Shown: positions 1 to 10,214 of the stretch, in pieces
Layout: every line of letters starts with the position of its first letter
How positions within the stretch are numbered: position 1 is the first letter of the stretch
DNA from: Dipteris shenzhenensis
Taxonomy: Eukaryota; Polypodiophyta; Polypodiopsida; Gleicheniales
Strand: one strand, 5' to 3'
DNA: 64,000 bases
NCBI GenBank assembly: GCA_047967505.1
Contig: CM106539.1
Notes under the pieces: generated by a model
What the model saw: only the letters and a program-made list of their open reading frames with translations
Told to the model about the DNA's origin: nothing
Database searches by the model: none
Translations under genes and position numbers: made by a program

Positions 1-1733
1 AAAGAAATTTACCTCCTATGTTGCTCAACTACTATCAAATGCCTCTGCAAAGGTGTGTGTGAATTGTGAGATGTCTCAGAGCTTTATGTTGAGAAGGTCC
101 ATTAGACAAGGATGCCCTCTAGCCCCCCTCTTATTTGCTATAGCAACGGATGCATGGTTGTTAAGACACTCGTGTCTTATCGTAAAACACTTAAGACACG
201 TGTCTTACCTTAAGACACCTTTAGACACTCTTGTTTTTTTTTTCTGCAGTGGCAGTGACCTCGTAGATTCAGATTAGGATGAATCTTCAGAGATTCGAGT
301 CTTGAGAGTCGAAAGTTTCCTTTCAGTTATATGTATCGAGATGCAGATTTCATTCATATCACATGTGACAAGATTCAATTGTCCATTTAAACCTTTAAGT
401 ACTCAATACTTGCGAGCTCTTGAGTCACGAGTCTTAACTTTGAGTTTTCAGTCTTGAGTGACGAGTCTTGACTCTTAACTACATTGTACAAGTGCCTTCT
501 TGCATTGTTTAAGTGTAGCTTATTATACTTCTAGAATCTAGCAGCGAGCTATGCTAGCAAATTATCCATTTGTATACTTATACATATATTAATTAAATAT
601 TTATTATTATAATCACAATGGCGTGTCTTACGTGTCTTATCTTTAAGACACGTAGACACTCGTGTCTGAAGCGTGTCTAACGTGTCGTGTCTTAACGTGT
701 CTTACAACCATGAACGGATGCCTTGGGATGGCTGATAAAAGAACAAGTAACTGCAGGAGAAATCAATGGTATATAGAACTCCCCTCAGGAAAGCAGTTGG
801 TGAACCAATAATTTGTAGATGATACTACCCTAACAATAAGAAACACAGATGTAGACATACAAAGAGCTATGGAATGCATGGACATATTTTGCAATGCATC
901 TGGGTTAAGAATAAACCACTCCAAAACAGGTTATGCTTTATTATCTGGTGACAATCTAAACCTTTTAGACCAGCTTGGATGCAAGAAGATTCCCCATGGG
1001 CAGATATTCAGGCTACTAGGTATCCCTATGGGATTCAATGTCAAGATGAAAGATAGATGGGAGTGGTTCCTAGAAAAGTTCAAAAAGAAATTAAATAGTA
1101 TCAGGGGACTACAAGCAAACATGGCAGGGAGAAGGGTAGTACTAAATCACTGTATTTATCCAATTGCCATTTTTTATCTCTCTTGCTAGTGGTGTCCCTC
1201 CAGAACACGGTTAGAAAAGTTCATAAGGATCTGCAAATCCTTCTTATGGGGTGGGAGTGATACTAGAAGCAGGATAGCCAAAGTTAAATGGGCTTTCTGC
1301 ATTAGACCAAGAAAGGAAGAAGGACTAATATCCAACTGGCAGCATACAAATTAGCAGCTACATGGATAATTAAAGCCATCACTAATCCTGAAAATGATTG
1401 GGCTAACCTTCTTCTCAGGAACTTCAAACATGTCAAACCTCTCAAAGTTTCTAGATGGAAGGACTATCTCCTATTTAGTAGCCATTGGGAACCCAGAACC
1501 TTGCACTACCAAAGGGAGCCAGCTGTGGAAATCCCTGTGGGGGGCCTTTGAACATATCAACTACCACATCACTCTCTCTAAGAAAGGAAGCTTCATGAAT
1601 TTAGATTCCATATGGGTATCTACCTTCTTTACAAAACATCGACTAAGTGACAATGACCTTCTGAGAGCATGGCACTTGGTAAAGAAGGGGATTGCTTGTT
1701 GGGGGGACCTATGGGACAAGACTGATATTAGAT
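1..1733 (+). pseudogene. LINE ORF2 fragment (reverse transcriptase, middle part)
   Basis: This is a non-LTR retrotransposon reverse transcriptase running in from the left window edge. The first 150 bases read into the conserved RT block QGCPLAPLLFA. After the 560-bp insertion at 153-712 the reading resumes with the catalytic block (FVDDTTL at about 810) and the SGLRINHSKT block, then an L1-type thumb region with LLGIPMG at about 1010 and AGRRVVLNH at about 1125. In-frame stops lie at about 810 and 1187, with frame changes near 1340-1390. The open stretch at 1394-1733 (W-rich, with KGIACWGDLWD) is the part before the C-terminal zinc finger. It is cut at 1733 by the LTR of a Ty3/gypsy element. 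The C-terminal part is probably the fragment at about 10215-11529. It is a dead relic. Confidence 0.85.
153..712. mobile_element. hAT-like non-autonomous DNA transposon (MITE-like, 560 bp)
   Basis: The ends form an inverted repeat. The left end reads CATGGTTGTTAAGACAC and the right end, read on the minus strand, CATGGTTGTAAGACAC, so they differ by one base. The 8-bp target AACGGATG is duplicated at 145-152 and 713-720. An 8-bp duplication with A at position 2 and G at position 5 of the terminal repeat is the hAT signature. The subterminal 60-110 bases on both sides are packed with short copies of the palindromic motif TTAAGACACGTGTCTTA, and the middle (about 240-600) is AT-rich with no coding capacity. 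Removing it restores continuous homology to the LINE reverse transcriptase, so it is younger than the LINE. Confidence 0.85.
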
Positions 1734-2256
1734 TGTCATGTGCACGGATTGGTATCTGACGTGTACTAGGTACACAGAACTAGCTCAGGTTAGCCTGGGG
1801 AGGCTTAGAGCTAGGCAGGCTTGATTCTCGGGTTGAGTGGCAAGGGTACGAACTATTTATAGGTCTTCGCTATTTTTGGCGCCGGGGGCCCGAGTCTATA
1901 AAAGAGGCCCAGGGGGTTTAGTTCTCGGGGTGCAGTTGGGAGCAAGTCTCGTTCCCAGGTGTAAGGTCTGATCCTAGATTGTGTCGTGAACGCGCACCTG
2001 CATCTTAGCGTAGCCCAAGGCCCAGTGACAGATCCAGGGCTTCACAACGCCACCTGGTGGTATGGGACACCAGGCTGGTTTGGATCTGATTGGGAGTTCG
2101 TGCCAGTAGCTCAGCTCGTGGCTCGGAGGGGACATCTTCTGATTCGGGATCACATCCCGTAGATGTCACGGTTGGGTGGTGAGCAGCCTGCTCAGTTCTG
2201 ATATTGTGTGTGGTTGTTTTGCAGATCAGGGGTTTTAGGAGTGCTGGGACGTGTCA
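1734..2256 (+). repeat. 5' LTR of Ty3/gypsy chromovirus
   Basis: The LTR begins TGTCATGTGC and ends GGACGTGTCA, and is repeated at 7963-8484. A TATA box (TATAAAAG, 1897-1904) gives the probable promoter, followed by a GC-rich R/U5 segment. Confidence 0.92.
1897..1904 (+). promoter_or_regulatory. LTR TATA box
   Basis: TATAAAAG inside the 5' LTR, conserved in the 3' LTR at 8125-8132. It is the likely core promoter of the element. Confidence 0.6.
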
Positions 2257-2258
2257 GT

Positions 2259-2272
2259 TGGTATCAGAGCCA
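2259..2272 (+). other. Primer-binding site, initiator tRNA-Met
   Basis: TGGTATCAGAGCCA starts two bases after the 5' LTR. It complements the 3' end of plant initiator tRNA-Met, the usual primer of Ty3 and Ty1 elements. Confidence 0.9.
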
Positions 2273-2580
2273 ACTCCTGAGGTAGGAACTTCTGATGCGA
2301 GAATTTTGACGGATTTCTCTTCCAGGTATGCCCTAAATTTCGAAATTTCCTGCTGCATTTTTGCTGGTTACCTGGGATAGAAGGGGTGAAGAGATATCTG
2401 GAAAAGAAAGAAGAATAGGAGAGAGAGAAAATCGAAATTTTTGAAGGCCTCTGAGAGAAGTTTAGAGGGTGGAGAAATAGAGCAGAAAAGTAGGAGAGAT
2501 GTGCAGGAAAAAGACAGCAAGGGAGGCGGGGATGCAGCGCTTAGGAAGGAACGGAGTAGACGGGGCAAGTAGAGGCTTGA

Positions 2581-2731
2581 CAGCCTGCGCAATAGGCTGT
2601 CAACAGCCTGTACAACAGGCTGAGTACAGCCTGCACAACAGGCTGCGAATAGCCCTGCGCATAGGGCTGCGTGCAACCCCTGCGCAGGGGGGTTGCTTTT
2701 TCCGAAAAAGCACCCCTCCAAAGCTGGAGGG
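2581..2731 (+). repeat. Cluster of six short hairpins in the gypsy 5' leader
   Basis: There are six consecutive perfect or near-perfect stem-loops at 2581-2599, 2604-2622, 2627-2645, 2651-2668, 2674-2695 and 2714-2731. The first three share the stem CAGCCTG/CAGGCTG with a 5-7-base loop. The next two have GC-rich stems around a TGCGCA core, and the last pairs CCCTCCA with TGGAGGG. They lie in the untranslated leader between the primer-binding site and gag, where packaging or dimerisation signals are expected. Function is inferred from position only. The rest of the leader, 2273-3370, shows no gene. From 2980 to 3180 it carries degenerate repeats built on GTACGG and CTGCGTCAGCA. Confidence 0.75.
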
Positions 2732-3370
2732 ACTTGGTTTTTTTTTGGAAGCCCAGCCTCCAAATAAGGCTGCCCTGCACCCTATATAGGTGGGGGCAGG
2801 GTACTAGCCTACCCACAAGCAGCCTAGATCTTCGAGCCTCTACCTCGATTTTTGTGCCAGCCAGCCAGCCTCGTCCGTACATTGCCTGCGTCAGCATCGC
2901 CCTGCCTCGAGCAGTCTCCCGCATCTGCCCCTGCTTGCATCAGCCTGCGTAGCCTTCGAAGGCCCTGCAGCAGTCGTACAACCTGTACGGACTGTTTTCG
3001 CCGGCCCCTGTACCTGCTGCTGCATCAACTCGCGACTGCGCCAGTACCTGCAGAACTGTACGGATGCCGTACAGTTACGTCAGCACTGTATGGCCTTCGT
3101 CAGCCTTTGTACGGCCTGCGTCAGCAGTCGTATAGGCCACGTTAGCGATCGTACGGCCTGCGTCAGCAGACCGTACAGCTACTACAGCAGCACGTGCATC
3201 CAGGTTGCGGGTTCGGGGAGGCTTCGGGACTCACGGGCTTCCGATTCGCCAGATTTCAGCATCTCCTTCCATCAGCTTCATTCGGGATGGTTTTCTTCTG
3301 CTCCATCCTCCTTTGTGCCTCGTTTCAGTTAGTTATTTCTCTCCGTTTGTAATCAAATCAGATTTCAGCC

Positions 3371-4735
3371 ATGTCTGATGCTCAAAATCCCGAGTTCACT
3401 ATGGGAGAGTAGGACTTGGATTACACTCCAGTGGGAGAGGATGATCAGGGTCTCTATGACGACCTGATAACTAAGAAAGCCTTCAGTGAGTTTACGACTG
3501 CACTTGATGGCAAATTCGAGCAGGTCAATGCTAATCAATCGGGATTAACATAGCAACTCCAGGGGATACAAGCAACTCTCACTCTTCTGGCTAGCACTGT
3601 ACAAGCACTCATGCATGTGGATGCCATGGCTTCAGTGCTAGGCTTGAATATAACTCCGGATCCTTTTTCAGGTGACCAAAAATCAAGAACAAAGGAGGTA
3701 GTTGACACTTGGTTGCACAAGTGGCAAGTACACTTCCAATTTCACCCCTATCCAGATGAAAAAAAGATTCAGCTTGCAGCAGGGTTTATGTCAGGAAAAG
3801 CCTTGCTTTGGTGGAAAGAACTCCAGCCTAAGCCTGATACTTGGACTAATTTTGAGGGCATCTTCAGGAAGGAGTTCCTGAAGAAGGAAGATGACTATGA
3901 TATCGTCGGCAAGCTCAAGGCCCTCGATATGTCAAAATTAAATTTGACTTTTGAAGTTTATCTTCAAAGATTTAGGGATCTGCAAACCAGGGCCACTAAA
4001 ATGGATCCAGTAACCTTATTAGGTTTCTTCGAGGATGGTTTGCCAGACTCCTATAAGTTGCAGATCAAGAACAACAAGTGCACAACATTGCAGGAGGCCA
4101 TGACATATGCGCGCATATATGATGATACCATGGCCGGTACCAAGGCAATCACAGTTATCGAAACGAGTGGAAAGAACAAACGCAAGTTCTTTCAACATGC
4201 GACTGGTATTGGGGAGACGAAGTCTACGGACAACGCCTCCAGGAAAAGCTTAACTCCAGCAAAGAATGGTAAGGCCTGTTTCCTTCGCACTCTCTGGCTC
4301 AAGAAAGAAGGCCGATGTTTCTATTGCGAGGAGCGGGGCCACACAAAGAATGAGTGTCCTAAGCGGAAGAACCAAAAGTTGGTGTTAGGACCGAAGCTCC
4401 AGGCGGGTCCATGTACCGCAGCCAAGGGAGCCAACCAAGTCACGATGACAGGTATTTCAATAAATGTCATTACCTGCCCCCTTTCTTGTAATTGTACCTT
4501 TAATACTTTATTGTTTGGTTCCCATGATCTTTTTCGCGTTTATGGAGAAGTTAGGGACCAACAGGTTCACATTCTCTTTGATCCGGGCAGCTCTCACAAT
4601 TTTGTTAATTACAAATTTGTGCAGAAGATGGGGCTGTCCACAGTACCTAGCGACCACACCTACGAGGTGCAGCTTCCACAGCTGGGAAGCAATTTTGGGA
4701 TCGCAAGGTTGAAGCGCTTCCTATCCGGATTCAGG
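3371..4735 (+). pseudogene. gag and protease region of Ty3/gypsy element
   Basis: The ATG at 3371 opens a gag frame that is interrupted by TAG at 3410 and 3551 and then open to 4744. The capsid region (about 3650-4130) has the retrotransposon gag block LWWKELQP and an FRKEF motif. A single zinc knuckle of form CX2CX4HX4C (CFYCEERGHTKNEC) lies at about 4315-4360. An aspartic protease starts at about 4570 with LFDPGSSHNF, where the canonical motif is D-S/T-G, so the residue after the catalytic Asp is changed to Pro. A one-base frameshift at about 4705-4735 moves the rest of the protease into another frame. Both gag stops could arise by C-to-T change at CAG. Confidence 0.88.
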
Positions 4736-6410
4736 CCTACATGAGAGCTCTCACATGTTATGTTATGCATCTAGAGCATGTAGACTTGTTGATCGGGATA
4801 GAGTGGTTTAAAACCCACAATATTCAAATCGGATGGACGGAGCATACGCTTTCTTTTGTAGATAAGGACACCCAATTTTGTATTCAGTGTGATAAGATTC
4901 CCCCTTCTCAGGGGCCTATTGTATCTGCGATGCAGCTTCCGAATACATTCAATAATTCTCATTATGATGTCTATTAGTGTGTTTTGATTCCACTTTCTTC
5001 ATTTGTTGTTTCGGTAATTAACAAGAATGAGTTAAGTGTGTTTGAACACCGAGAATTGAGAATGTTGTTAGATAATTTTAAAGACGTATTCCCAGCTCAA
5101 TTGCCGGAAGGTTTACCTCCAGAACGGGCAGTAGATCATCGCATAGACTTAGTCCCAGGGGCTCAACCTATCAGTGTACCACCTTATAGGATGAGCCAGG
5201 TAGAGGAGGATGAGTTAGCTATCCAGCTTCAGGATTACCTGAATATGGGCTATATCCGCCCAAGTAAATCACCTTGGGGTGCACCTGTCCTCTTAAGAAA
5301 GAAGAAAGATTCTTCCTGGAGAATGTGTATAGATTATAAACGATTAAATAAAGTTATAATTAAGAACCGCTATCCTTTACCTCGTTCTGATGATTTGATA
5401 GACCGTTTGGCCGTGGAGCGAAGTATTTCACTAAGATTGATTTGCGCACGGGTTATCATCAAATCCGTATCTATGCTAAACACATAGATAGGACCGCATT
5501 CCGGACTAGGTGTGGTCATTACGAGTTCCTCGTATTACCTTTTGGTTTGACCAATGCTCCTGCTACTTTTCAGCAGATGATGAACGATTTGTTCAGGGAT
5601 TTTTTGGGCAAATTTGTTGTAGTGTTCTTAGATGATATCTTGGTATATAGTAAAACGCTTGAGGATCATATAGGAACCTCCGGGTTGTCTTAGTTGTTCT
5701 AAGACAGCATAAGCTTTATGCCAAGATGAGTAAATGTGACTTCTTTATGAAGGAGATTATTTACTTAGGACACAAGATCTCTTCTGAAGGTATTAGCATT
5801 GATCTGGATCATATCCAGAAGGTTTTAGAATGGCCTATCCCTCAGACTGTGAAACAACTTCGTTCTTTCCTAGGATTTACGGTATTTCTTTGGAAGTCAC
5901 TGCGTGATTATTCACATATCACGGCACCCTTGACCAACATATTGAAAGGTCGTGGACGCAGGTCTACTCAGCCGATCCCTTGGAATGATGCAATGAACAA
6001 GGCTTTTGAAACCTTGAAGTTTTCTATCAAGGAAGCACCCGTTCTTGCATTACCCGATCCTACCCGGCCTTATGTTTTAGAGGCCGATGCGAGTGATTAT
6101 GCGATTGGGGCAGCTCTATTCCAAGAGGGCAGACCTGTAGCTTTTGAGAGTAAGAAGCTAAACGACACCCAGTATCATTGGCCCACACTTGAGAAGGAAC
6201 TTTATGCTGTAGTGTATGCTCTCAAGGTTTGGAGACACTACTTGTATGGTTCAAAGTTCCTTGTATTGACTGATCACCAGTCAATTAAGTATGTGTGTGA
6301 TGGCTCAGAATTGAGAGGAAGGAAAGCTAGATGGGCAGAGCTAATGCAAGATTTTGATTTCGAAATACGTTATCGTAAGGGTTCGTTGAATAGTGTGGCG
6401 GATGCCTTAA
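4736..6410 (+). pseudogene. pol: protease end, reverse transcriptase and RNase H
   Basis: The protease C-terminus (DLLIGIEWF at about 4785) is followed by a TAG at 4975. The reverse transcriptase starts near 5160 with the substrate-grip block YRMSQVE and continues with SPWGAPVL and [11 protein letters not shown] frameshift at about 5420 separates it from the block [21 protein letters not shown] and the catalytic FLDDILVYS (about 5625). A second frameshift at about 5675 leads into the thumb (CDFFMKEIIYLGH). RNase H runs from about 6030 (VLEADASDYAIGAALFQ) through ELYAVVYALKVWRHYLYG and TDHQS, ending at VADALSR (about 6405). Catalytic residues are retained, but the frameshifts make the protein non-functional. 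Confidence 0.92.
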
Positions 6411-7949
6411 GTCGAGTTAAGTTTGTAAATGCTTTGTCATTTACGGAAATATCCTCAGACCTATTTCAATCCTTGAGAGGGCTATACGCAACTGATAGTC
6501 ATTTCAGTTCTTATTGGCAGAGAGTCCAGGATGGGAGCTCCATGGTTGACCAGGACTCAGGGATTGTGCCACCTAGGATACAGGCGGCGGGAGGTCAGTG
6601 GTGGATGATTAGGAACGGCTTGCTGTTCCGGAATGAAAAGATTTATGTGCCTGATGTTTTGGACCTTAAATCCAAGATTCTCTGGGAGTGTCATGATGCT
6701 CCTAGTGCGGGACATCCAATAATACATAGGACTCTGTCTCTTGTGAAGCATACCTTTTATTGGCCTAAGATGCGTGCATTTATAGAGAACTATGCAGTAG
6801 GTTGCCGAGTTTGTCAAGTTACTAAGGCTGAATGCCTTAGAAGCGCGGGCTTATTACAGCCATTACAGATTCCAGGTAATAAATGGGAAAGTATTTCCAT
6901 GGATTTTATTACTGGTTTACCTCGAACGCGCAAGGGTCATGACTCTATTTGGGTCATAGTCGATCGTTTGACAAAAAATGGCTAGATTCTTACCTACAAG
7001 AACAACTATTTCAGCTGTTCAGTTGGCTCACGAGTTTGTGGACCACTTGTTCAAGCTGTATGGTTTGCCATCTGACATAGTCAGTGACAGGGATTCAAAG
7101 TTTACAAGTAACTTTTGGACACTTGTATTTGAGAAGTTAGAAACTACTCTAAGTATGAGTTCCTCGGATCATGCACAATCTGATGGCAGTATAGAAAAGG
7201 TCAACCAGTTGGTTGAAGACATGCTTCGGGCATATGTATCTAAGAGACAGTCTTCATGGGAAGATTATCTACCCATGATTGAATTTGCTTACAACAGTGC
7301 AAAGCATTCTAGTACAGGTTACAGTCCTTTTATGCTTATGTACGGGTTTCAACCTAAGTTACCAGTTATGGTAGGATTAAAAGGGATTCAAAATGATGCT
7401 GCTAAGAACTTCTTGCAAGACATGCAGGAAATGTTGCAGTTTGCCAAGGAGTCTATTAGAAGTGCCCAAGATCGGGACAGATTTTATGCTAATAGACATC
7501 GTTCACCCAGAGAGTTCTCTGAAGGAACGATGGTATATTTGAGAATTCCTAAGAAATCCAAGAGCCTAAGTACTAGTTTGGTTCCGAAATTATCCCCCAG
7601 ATACTGTGGCCCATTCAAGGTCATTAAAAGAATTGGACCAGTTGCATATCGACTAGAATTGCCTCCTGATGTTAAAGTACATCCAGTCTTTCATGTCAAT
7701 AGACTGAAAGAAGTATTGGGTGCCGATGATCAACTTGTTTCTCCTCATGAGATTATAGAAGTTACAGATTTGACTTTTATTCCTCACGAACCTGAATCTA
7801 TTCTTGAATTTTATGAAAGAAATCGTACTATCACGGAATACAAGATCAAGTGGAAGGATCGTATTGAGGAGGATGCAACATGGGAGACATTACAAAATCT
7901 CCAAGGAACATTTCCGGATTTCTTAGTGAACTCAGGAGTGAGTTCTTAG
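6411..7949 (+). pseudogene. pol: integrase and chromodomain
   Basis: The integrase has the H2C2 zinc domain (about 6690-6830, ending CRVCQ), then the core with MDFITGLP (first Asp, about 6900), VSDRDSKF (second Asp, about 7080) and SIEKVNQ (Glu, about 7190). The core is split by a frameshift at an A-run near 6975. The usual YHPQTDGQ block reads DHAQSDGS here. After the GPF/Y region (YCGPFKVIKRIGP, about 7600) comes a chromodomain of about 50 residues (SILEFYE, YKIKWKD, DATWE). Chromodomains at the integrase C-terminus direct chromoviruses to heterochromatin. The frame ends at a TAG at 7947-7949, just before the polypurine tract. Confidence 0.92.
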
Positions 7950-7962
7950 AGGAGGGAGAGTA
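7948..7962 (+). other. Polypurine tract
   Basis: AGAGGAGGGAGAGTA immediately precedes the 3' LTR. It is the plus-strand primer of the chromovirus. Confidence 0.85.
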
Positions 7963-8484
7963 TGTCATGTGCATGGATTGGTATCTAACGTATACTAGGT
8001 ACATAGAACTAGCTCAGGTTAGCCTGGGGAGGCTTAGAGCTAGGCAGGCTTGATTCTCGGGTTGAGTGGCAAGGGTATGAACTATTTATAGGTCTTCGCT
8101 ATTTTTGGCGCCGGGGCCTGAGTCTATAAAAGAGGCCTAGGGGGTTCAGTTCTCGGGGTGCAGTTGGGAGCAAGTCTTGTTCCCAGGTGCAAGGTCTGAT
8201 CCTGGATTGTGTCGCGGACGCGCGCCTGCATCTTAGCATAGCCCAAGGCCCAGTGACAGATCCAGGGCTTCATAGTGCCACCTAGTGGTATGGGACACCA
8301 GGCTGGTTTAGATCTGATTGGGAGTTTGTGCTAGTAGCTCAGCTCGTGGCTCGGAGGGGACATCTTCTGATTCGGGATCACATCCCGTAGATGTCACGGT
8401 TGGGTGGTGAGCAGCCTGCTCAGTTCTGATGTTGTGTGTGGTTGTTTTGCAGATCAGGGGTTTCAGGAGTGCTGGGACGTGTCA
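7963..8484 (+). repeat. 3' LTR of Ty3/gypsy chromovirus
   Basis: This is the second copy of the 1734-2256 LTR, with scattered transitions. It begins TGTCATGTGC and ends GGACGTGTCA. Confidence 0.92.
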
Positions 8485-8911
8485 TAGTGTCATCCTGCTT
8501 CAACATGTATCCACTTGCTTGGTACTATTTCTTTTTGTTTTTCAATAGTATGCTTATTAAGAAATGAAATGTTTTCCTTCTGTTCAGTTACGGACAATGG
8601 GGACTAGGTCTAGCATTTGAGGGTGGGCCCCCTTGCTTGGGGTTATGGGCATTAGTGACCCACAAGAGTGATGGCCTCTCTTTGAGAGGGACATCTAGAA
8701 ACCACACCCCACCTGAGTACCCAAACATGGGACCAATCAAATGCACAGATTGCATACCGACCTAGGAACCATTCAAGAGAATGTTCCCTGAGCTTTGGGT
8801 GTGGGCCTGGCAGCATGCCAAGAGTAATGGAGATACAAGATAAGACGACAAACAAATGAGCTCAGTATGGCTCAGTTATGACCTTAGAGTACGTCAATAG
8901 ATAGTCTAAGC
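8485..8911. other. Unassigned spacer
   Basis: No gene or recognised element is seen. This stretch separates the chromovirus 3' LTR from the next LTR-like block and does not read as LINE, so it is probably another old insertion. Confidence 0.4.
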
Positions 8912-10195
8912 TGTTAGGAACCCGTGGGTGCGATCAGAATTAAATTCTGACAACTTTGAAATTTTAGGGTTTTGGGGAGTGACGTGGCAGCTGACACGTG
9001 GCAGACTGCCACTTGGAATCTGAGCTGGCAGGTCAGTCCACCTGTCCCACACATTGGCAGCATGCATGGCAAGTGGCAGGGCATGCAGGCCAAGTGTTTG
9101 GCCCCAAATCTGGTAGATTTAGGGCAAGTGGTGGGCTGTCCTCTTTGGGACTGCAGCCCACCAAAAATCTGGGACAAGTGTCCACCTTCCACTCTAGGCC
9201 TAGGAGGGGGGCTGAGCCTATAAAAGAAGACCTCTCCCCTTCATTCCTCACATGAAAATTTCGTCACTTTTCTTCTCCCTCCTTTTGGATGATGCAGCAG
9301 AACCTCTCCAGCTCCTTGGGTGCAGCCAGCTTCTCCCCAGGCCATTCTCTCACCTCAGCAGCACTCTCTCTCTCTACAACAGCACATTCTCTCTCTACAG
9401 TTCCAGCCCCTCCTCTCCAGAAATCTGCCCCCTCTCAGCTCTTCTGGAACAGCAGCAGCATCCTCTCTCCTTCACCTAGCCTGGAGCAACCACAGCCCCT
9501 TTCTCTCTCCTGCTGCAGTCTTTCTCTCTCTTCTGCAAAATTTCTCTCTCTACTATTCCAGCCCATTTCCCTTGCAGAAATCTGCCTTTCTGTGCACCTC
9601 TAGAACAATAGCAGCTCCTCTCTTACATCTCCTCCCTTGGGATCAGCATTGGCACTCTCTCTCTACAGCTATCACTCCATAAAAGCTTTCTCTCTCTAGC
9701 CTACAGGCTGTTTTTTCTAAGCTGTTCTCATTCCAGCCCCATTTCCACACTCCCCTCACCCAAGGTAGCTTTAGAGGGATCAAGGACTTCATCTATAAAA
9801 GGGTCAAGTCACGAAGGGAGCCTGTATTGTCAAGTTTATCTCATTTACAGCACTATTTCATGTTGTTTCTACTATCTTTCTAGAAACTAGTGTTTGTCTC
9901 TAATGTTGGATGTAAGTGGTGATTGTTGCAGGCTTCTTCCTTGTGGATTGGGCAAGCCAAGAGCTGAAACCTGAGCTTGGAGTCCTCCTTTTTGTTGTCT
10001 ACCTTGTACATATGCTCTTGAGTCTTGTATCTAGGTCCTAGGTTTTCACTGAGTTCATCAGTTTGGAAGGTGCATTGCACCTTGGTCTTGTATCTCCATT
10101 TTCAAGAATAAAGTGAGCCTGGATAAGGGGGGGGGCCCGTCTTGGCCCCTCAATCATATTGCATTCTCCAATGACGTCACTTTCTGTTTAAGCTG
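8912..10195 (+). repeat. LTR-like block (probable solo LTR)
   Basis: It begins TGTTAGGAACCCG, a plant LTR-type start. It has a TATA box (TATAAAAG, 9219-9226), a long pyrimidine/CAG-rich transcribed-type segment (9250-9720) and a polyadenylation signal AATAAA at 10107-10112. TAAGC precedes the start, and TAAGC recurs at about 10189, close to the apparent end, which would be a 5-bp target duplication. The 3' terminus does not end in CA, so the right border is uncertain. No primer-binding site or internal region follows. Confidence 0.5.
9219..9226 (+). promoter_or_regulatory. TATA box of LTR-like block
   Basis: TATAAAAG about 310 bases into the block and just before a pyrimidine-rich segment: a probable retrotransposon core promoter. 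Confidence 0.45.
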
Positions 10196-10214
10196 TATAA
10201 GTCTTAATTCCAGC

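Larger units (their letters stand above)
1734..8484 (+). mobile_element. Complete Ty3/gypsy chromovirus, mutated
   Basis: This 6.75-kb LTR retrotransposon has both LTRs (523 and 522 bp), an initiator-methionine-tRNA primer-binding site, gag and pol in the order protease, reverse transcriptase, RNase H, integrase, chromodomain, and a polypurine tract. The chromodomain and domain order place it among plant chromoviruses. The two LTRs differ at only a few percent of positions, so insertion was moderately recent, but gag-pol carries three in-frame stops and at least four frameshifts. The flanking bases (TAGAT on the left, TAGTG on the right) are only a partial 5-bp match. The target duplication has either mutated or been lost by inter-element recombination. 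It sits inside the LINE at 1-1733. Confidence 0.93.

Noticed and set aside
2368-3332. Open frames on both strands in the chromovirus leader
   Set aside because: They overlap the hairpin and GTACGG repeats in the untranslated leader and lack any family signature.
9252-9682. Three overlapping Ser/Leu-rich plus-strand frames
   Set aside because: They are translations of a CTCTCT/CAGC-rich segment downstream of the LTR-type TATA box, in three frames at once.
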